Assembly: GCA_902500745.1 (NCBI GenBank)
Contig: CABVRS010000016.1
Location: 1-36,621 of the forward strand
Length of the DNA stretch: 36,621 nucleotides
Direction of reading: 5' to 3'
Source: an uncultured Nitrospira sp.
GTDB taxonomy: Bacteria > Nitrospirota > Nitrospiria > Nitrospirales > Nitrospiraceae
The notes under the pieces are model-generated. The model searched no databases and was not told the DNA's origin. It saw only the letters and a program-made list of their open reading frames with translations. Positions 34,569 through 36,621 of the stretch are shown here, piece by piece; the first letter of the stretch is position 1; each line of letters opens with the position of its first letter. The position numbers and the translations under genes were made by a program.

Positions 34569-35663
34569 TCACGGTATTTGAGACGCACCATACCACCGAT
34601 CGAACACCTGCTTCTCCAATGGGGCTATGCGAACCTCCCCAATGCGCGAAGGCCAAACTCCGATGACTCGGCCTCCCGAAACCTTTTTGTCATGAAGCAT
34701 CGCCTTCCATATCTTGGAAGGTATCCACCGGGGCATTCGCTCGCTTAGTCCCGCCTCTTTCACGGTGCGTCGAATTGCTTCAACGACTTCATGGCTACAC
34801 CACCCCTGAAAACAGGCGAGGTCGGCTTCCTGGACTAGCCCAATTCCGACCGCTTCTCCGTGGACCAGTGACCGGTAGCCACCTAAGGCTTCCAGTGCAT
34901 GCCCAATGGTATGGCCATAGTTGAGAATCCGTCTCCGATCGGACTCGCGCTCATCCGCCGAAACAACTTCGGCTTTGATCTCGCACGATCGTTTCACGAC
35001 CGCTGCAACGACTTTGGGGGCTTGCTTCAGAAGATCAGGCATGGAGCGCTGGAGGTAGGAAAAGAACGACGCGTCTGCGATGATGCCGTACTTAATCACT
35101 TCAGCCAGGCCAGCGACCCATTCACGCGCGGGCAAGGTCTGAAGAACTAATGGATCGACCCATACGGCACGCGGTTGAAAAAACGACCCGATCAAGTTCT
35201 TGCCCAGTCGATGATCGACTCCTGTCTTTCCCCCAACGCTGGAATCAACCTGAGCAACAAGGGTCGTCGGCACTTGGATATAGGGCATGCCACGCTGGTA
35301 GATCGACGCGGCAAATCCCGCAATATCGCCGACGACGCCCCCTCCCAGTGCCAACAGCACTGAGGAACGCTCAAATCGGTGACGTGCCAAAACATCAAGT
35401 ACGGTCTCCACCGTCTGTAATGTTTTCGAACGTTCCCCCGGAGTCAAAATGATCGGAACCGGCTCAATGCCATGTTGCTTGATCGTTTCCAGCACAGTTT
35501 TCAGGTAATACCGCGCCACTCGCCGATCAGTTACGATTGCAACCTTCCCTTTGACGGCATGGTGCTTCAGCTCGCTTCCGAGCCTCTCCAACAAGCCAGC
35601 GCGGATGGTAATTTCGTAACTTCGTTCCGCTAGCGACACCGGAACCGTGAAGATCGAACTCAT
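34569..35663 (-). CDS. aroB: 3-dehydroquinate synthase
   Basis: AroB catalyses the second step of the shikimate pathway, cyclising DAHP with NAD and a divalent metal. The 364-residue protein has GGGVVGDIAGFAAS, VPTTLVAQVDSSVGGKTGV, GLAEVIKYG and NYGHTIGHALE, the metal-binding block. Length and start (MSSIFTVPVSLAERSYEI) are normal. It lies between pilQ upstream and nadE; aroB close to pilQ is a frequent arrangement in bacteria. A possible promoter lies 45-75 bases ahead. Confidence 0.96.
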   Translation of the reverse strand: MSSIFTVPVSLAERSYEITIRAGLLERLGSELKHHAVKGKVAIVTDRRVARYYLKTVLETIKQHGIEPVPIILTPGERSKTLQTVETVLDVLARHRFERSSVLLALGGGVVGDIAGFAASIYQRGMPYIQVPTTLVAQVDSSVGGKTGVDHRLGKNLIGSFFQPRAVWVDPLVLQTLPAREWVAGLAEVIKYGIIADASFFSYLQRSMPDLLKQAPKVVAAVVKRSCEIKAEVVSADERESDRRRILNYGHTIGHALEALGGYRSLVHGEAVGIGLVQEADLACFQGWCSHEVVEAIRRTVKEAGLSERMPRWIPSKIWKAMLHDKKVSGGRVIGVWPSRIGEVRIAPLEKQVFDRWYGASQIP

Positions 35664-35707
35664 CGCATACCCATGTGGACAACTAAGGGAGAGGATCTCA
35701 TATCACT

Positions 35708-35738
35708 TCTATACCGACATCGAGCAGACGATACTCAA
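35708..35738 (-). promoter_or_regulatory. Possible promoter of aroB
   Basis: On the minus strand TTGAGT (35733-35738) is followed after 19 bases by TATAGA (35708-35713). The -10 is good; the spacing is longer than ideal. The pilQ terminator lies upstream, which means aroB needs its own promoter. Confidence 0.35.
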
Positions 35739-35840
35739 GGCACGGCATCGTAACACAGCCCCGACAAAACTAAAACGATGGTCACGCGCTGAGGGAATAC
35801 CAAAATCCCGGAAGACGCCTGCAGTGATTGCTGCCAAATA

Positions 35841-35880
35841 AAAAAAGCGTGGTGACACTGATGCGCGTCACCACGCTTTT
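35841..35880 (-). terminator. Rho-independent terminator downstream of pilQ
   Basis: The arms AAAAGCGTGGTGAC (35843-35856) and GTCACCACGCTTTT (35867-35880) are exact inverse copies with a 10-base loop. Read on the minus strand, the hairpin follows the pilQ stop by 25 bases and continues into a run of six or more T residues. It could also work on the plus strand. Confidence 0.88.
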
Positions 35881-35905
35881 GTCGCGACACCCCACTCAGT
35901 GGGCG

Positions 35906-36621
35906 CTACATCTTGATAATGCTGGGCGTGAGGAAAATCAGCAATTCTTGTTTGCCGACCGATTCAGACTTGTTCTTAAATAACCAACCGAGAACGGGCA
36001 TGCGAGACAAATACGGAACACCTTGCACGTTGTTGGATTGCGTATCGACAAAGACGCCGCCGATGACCATGGTTTCTCCATCTCTCACCATCACTTGGGT
36101 CGTCGCTTCTCGTCGATCGATACTAGGTCCAGCGGGGTTACTCCGAGCACCAACGGCGTTGCGAGTTGCCCGTACCTTCATCATAATCCTTTTATATTCT
36201 TCCCGAGGATCACGCGAGGTAATCTGTGGCGTGACATTCAATTCCAAGTTTGCATCGACGAAGGTTGTTTGCGTACCTTGCAACGATGTCGTTTGAAATG
36301 GAATTGATTCGCCCTGAGAAATCTTTGCTTCCCGTTTGTCCAGCGTGGTGATCTTGGGTGCGGCGATTACCTTGGTCAAACCGAGCAATTCACCGGCTGA
36401 TAGCCGCATGTCCAACGCAAATCCATCAGCTAGTTTTCCAAAGGTCCAACCGATGCCTGGCACAGCTGGCAATCCTCCCACCTGCGCTGGCAAATTCACC
36501 AAGAACGTGCGCTCGATCGTCGTGGCCCCAGTTCCACCAGCTTGCGCAAATCCTCCGGTAGGGTTCCCAATCAAATGGAAATCGCTCGGATTAAACTGTG
36601 AGGTCTTAAACCCCCACTGAA
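35906..36621 (-). CDS. pilQ: Type IV pilus secretin PilQ, C-terminal part
   Basis: The frame is open to the window edge, so only the C-terminal 238 residues are seen. They contain the secretin barrel region: VIAAPKITTLDKREAKISQG, IPFQT, VDANLELNVTPQI, DGETMVIGGVFV and the final GVPYLSRMPVLGWLFKNK followed by ELLIFLTPSII. PilQ forms the outer-membrane pore through which the type IV pilus extends. The VPGIGWTFGKLADGF stretch near the start matches PilQ rather than GspD, but both belong to the same family. A terminator follows directly. Confidence 0.9.
   Translation of the reverse strand, partial: QWGFKTSQFNPSDFHLIGNPTGGFAQAGGTGATTIERTFLVNLPAQVGGLPAVPGIGWTFGKLADGFALDMRLSAGELLGLTKVIAAPKITTLDKREAKISQGESIPFQTTSLQGTQTTFVDANLELNVTPQITSRDPREEYKRIMMKVRATRNAVGARSNPAGPSIDRREATTQVMVRDGETMVIGGVFVDTQSNNVQGVPYLSRMPVLGWLFKNKSESVGKQELLIFLTPSIIKM

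Overview
The window looks like a chromosome segment of about 55-58 % GC from a Gram-negative bacterium. The gene content (long ribosomal-protein/fatty-acid operon, pilQ-aroB, glnB-glnA, GMC oxidoreductase, many PilZ/HDOD/CBS proteins) and protein style suggest Nitrospirota (Nitrospira-like). That assignment is inference; no rRNA gene is present to confirm it.

Region 1 (1-9963) is core. After the 3' end of an unknown gene with a His/Cys-rich tail, everything runs on the minus strand, in transcription order rpsF-ssb-rpsR-DUF177-rpmF-plsX-fabH-fabD-fabG-acpP-fabF-rnc-cyclophilin-PilZ. This joins translation, phospholipid precursor supply and the initiation and elongation steps of type II fatty acid synthesis. 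A promoter is proposed upstream of rpsF and a possible internal one at fabD.

Region 2 (10086-14340) is a divergent two-gene cassette: a Y-family polymerase-like protein without catalytic acids but with a beta-clamp motif (ImuB type), overlapping a DnaE2-type polymerase. It resembles the damage-inducible mutasome, but imuA is missing. A 15-bp palindrome lies over the likely promoter.

Region 3 (14374-25180) is accessory. It holds a Fic AMP-transferase with three operator-like repeats, a PIN-domain fusion protein in a lower-GC patch, a small secreted protein, a nucleotidyltransferase module with a tandem partial duplication, a complete 1424-bp ISNCY/IS1202-like insertion sequence with long inverted repeats and a 16-bp target duplication, a thiopurine methyltransferase-like gene, a di-iron membrane hydroxylase, two tandem HDOD paralogs and a DUF4403 lipoprotein.

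Region 4 (25323-36621) returns to mostly core functions: an Uup-type ABC-F ATPase, a GMC oxidoreductase, a CBS-pair protein, a decayed secreted-protein gene, then the minus-strand run pilQ(partial)-aroB-nadE-glnB-glnA. NadE has an unusual glutaminase domain in which glycine occupies the nucleophilic cysteine position. The glnB-glnA pair has a good sigma70-type promoter whose start falls in a C8 tract.

No CRISPR array, tRNA, rRNA or prophage was seen. The strongest candidates for something new are the altered NadE, the imuA-less mutasome cassette with its palindrome, the Fic operator array and the long-TSD insertion sequence.
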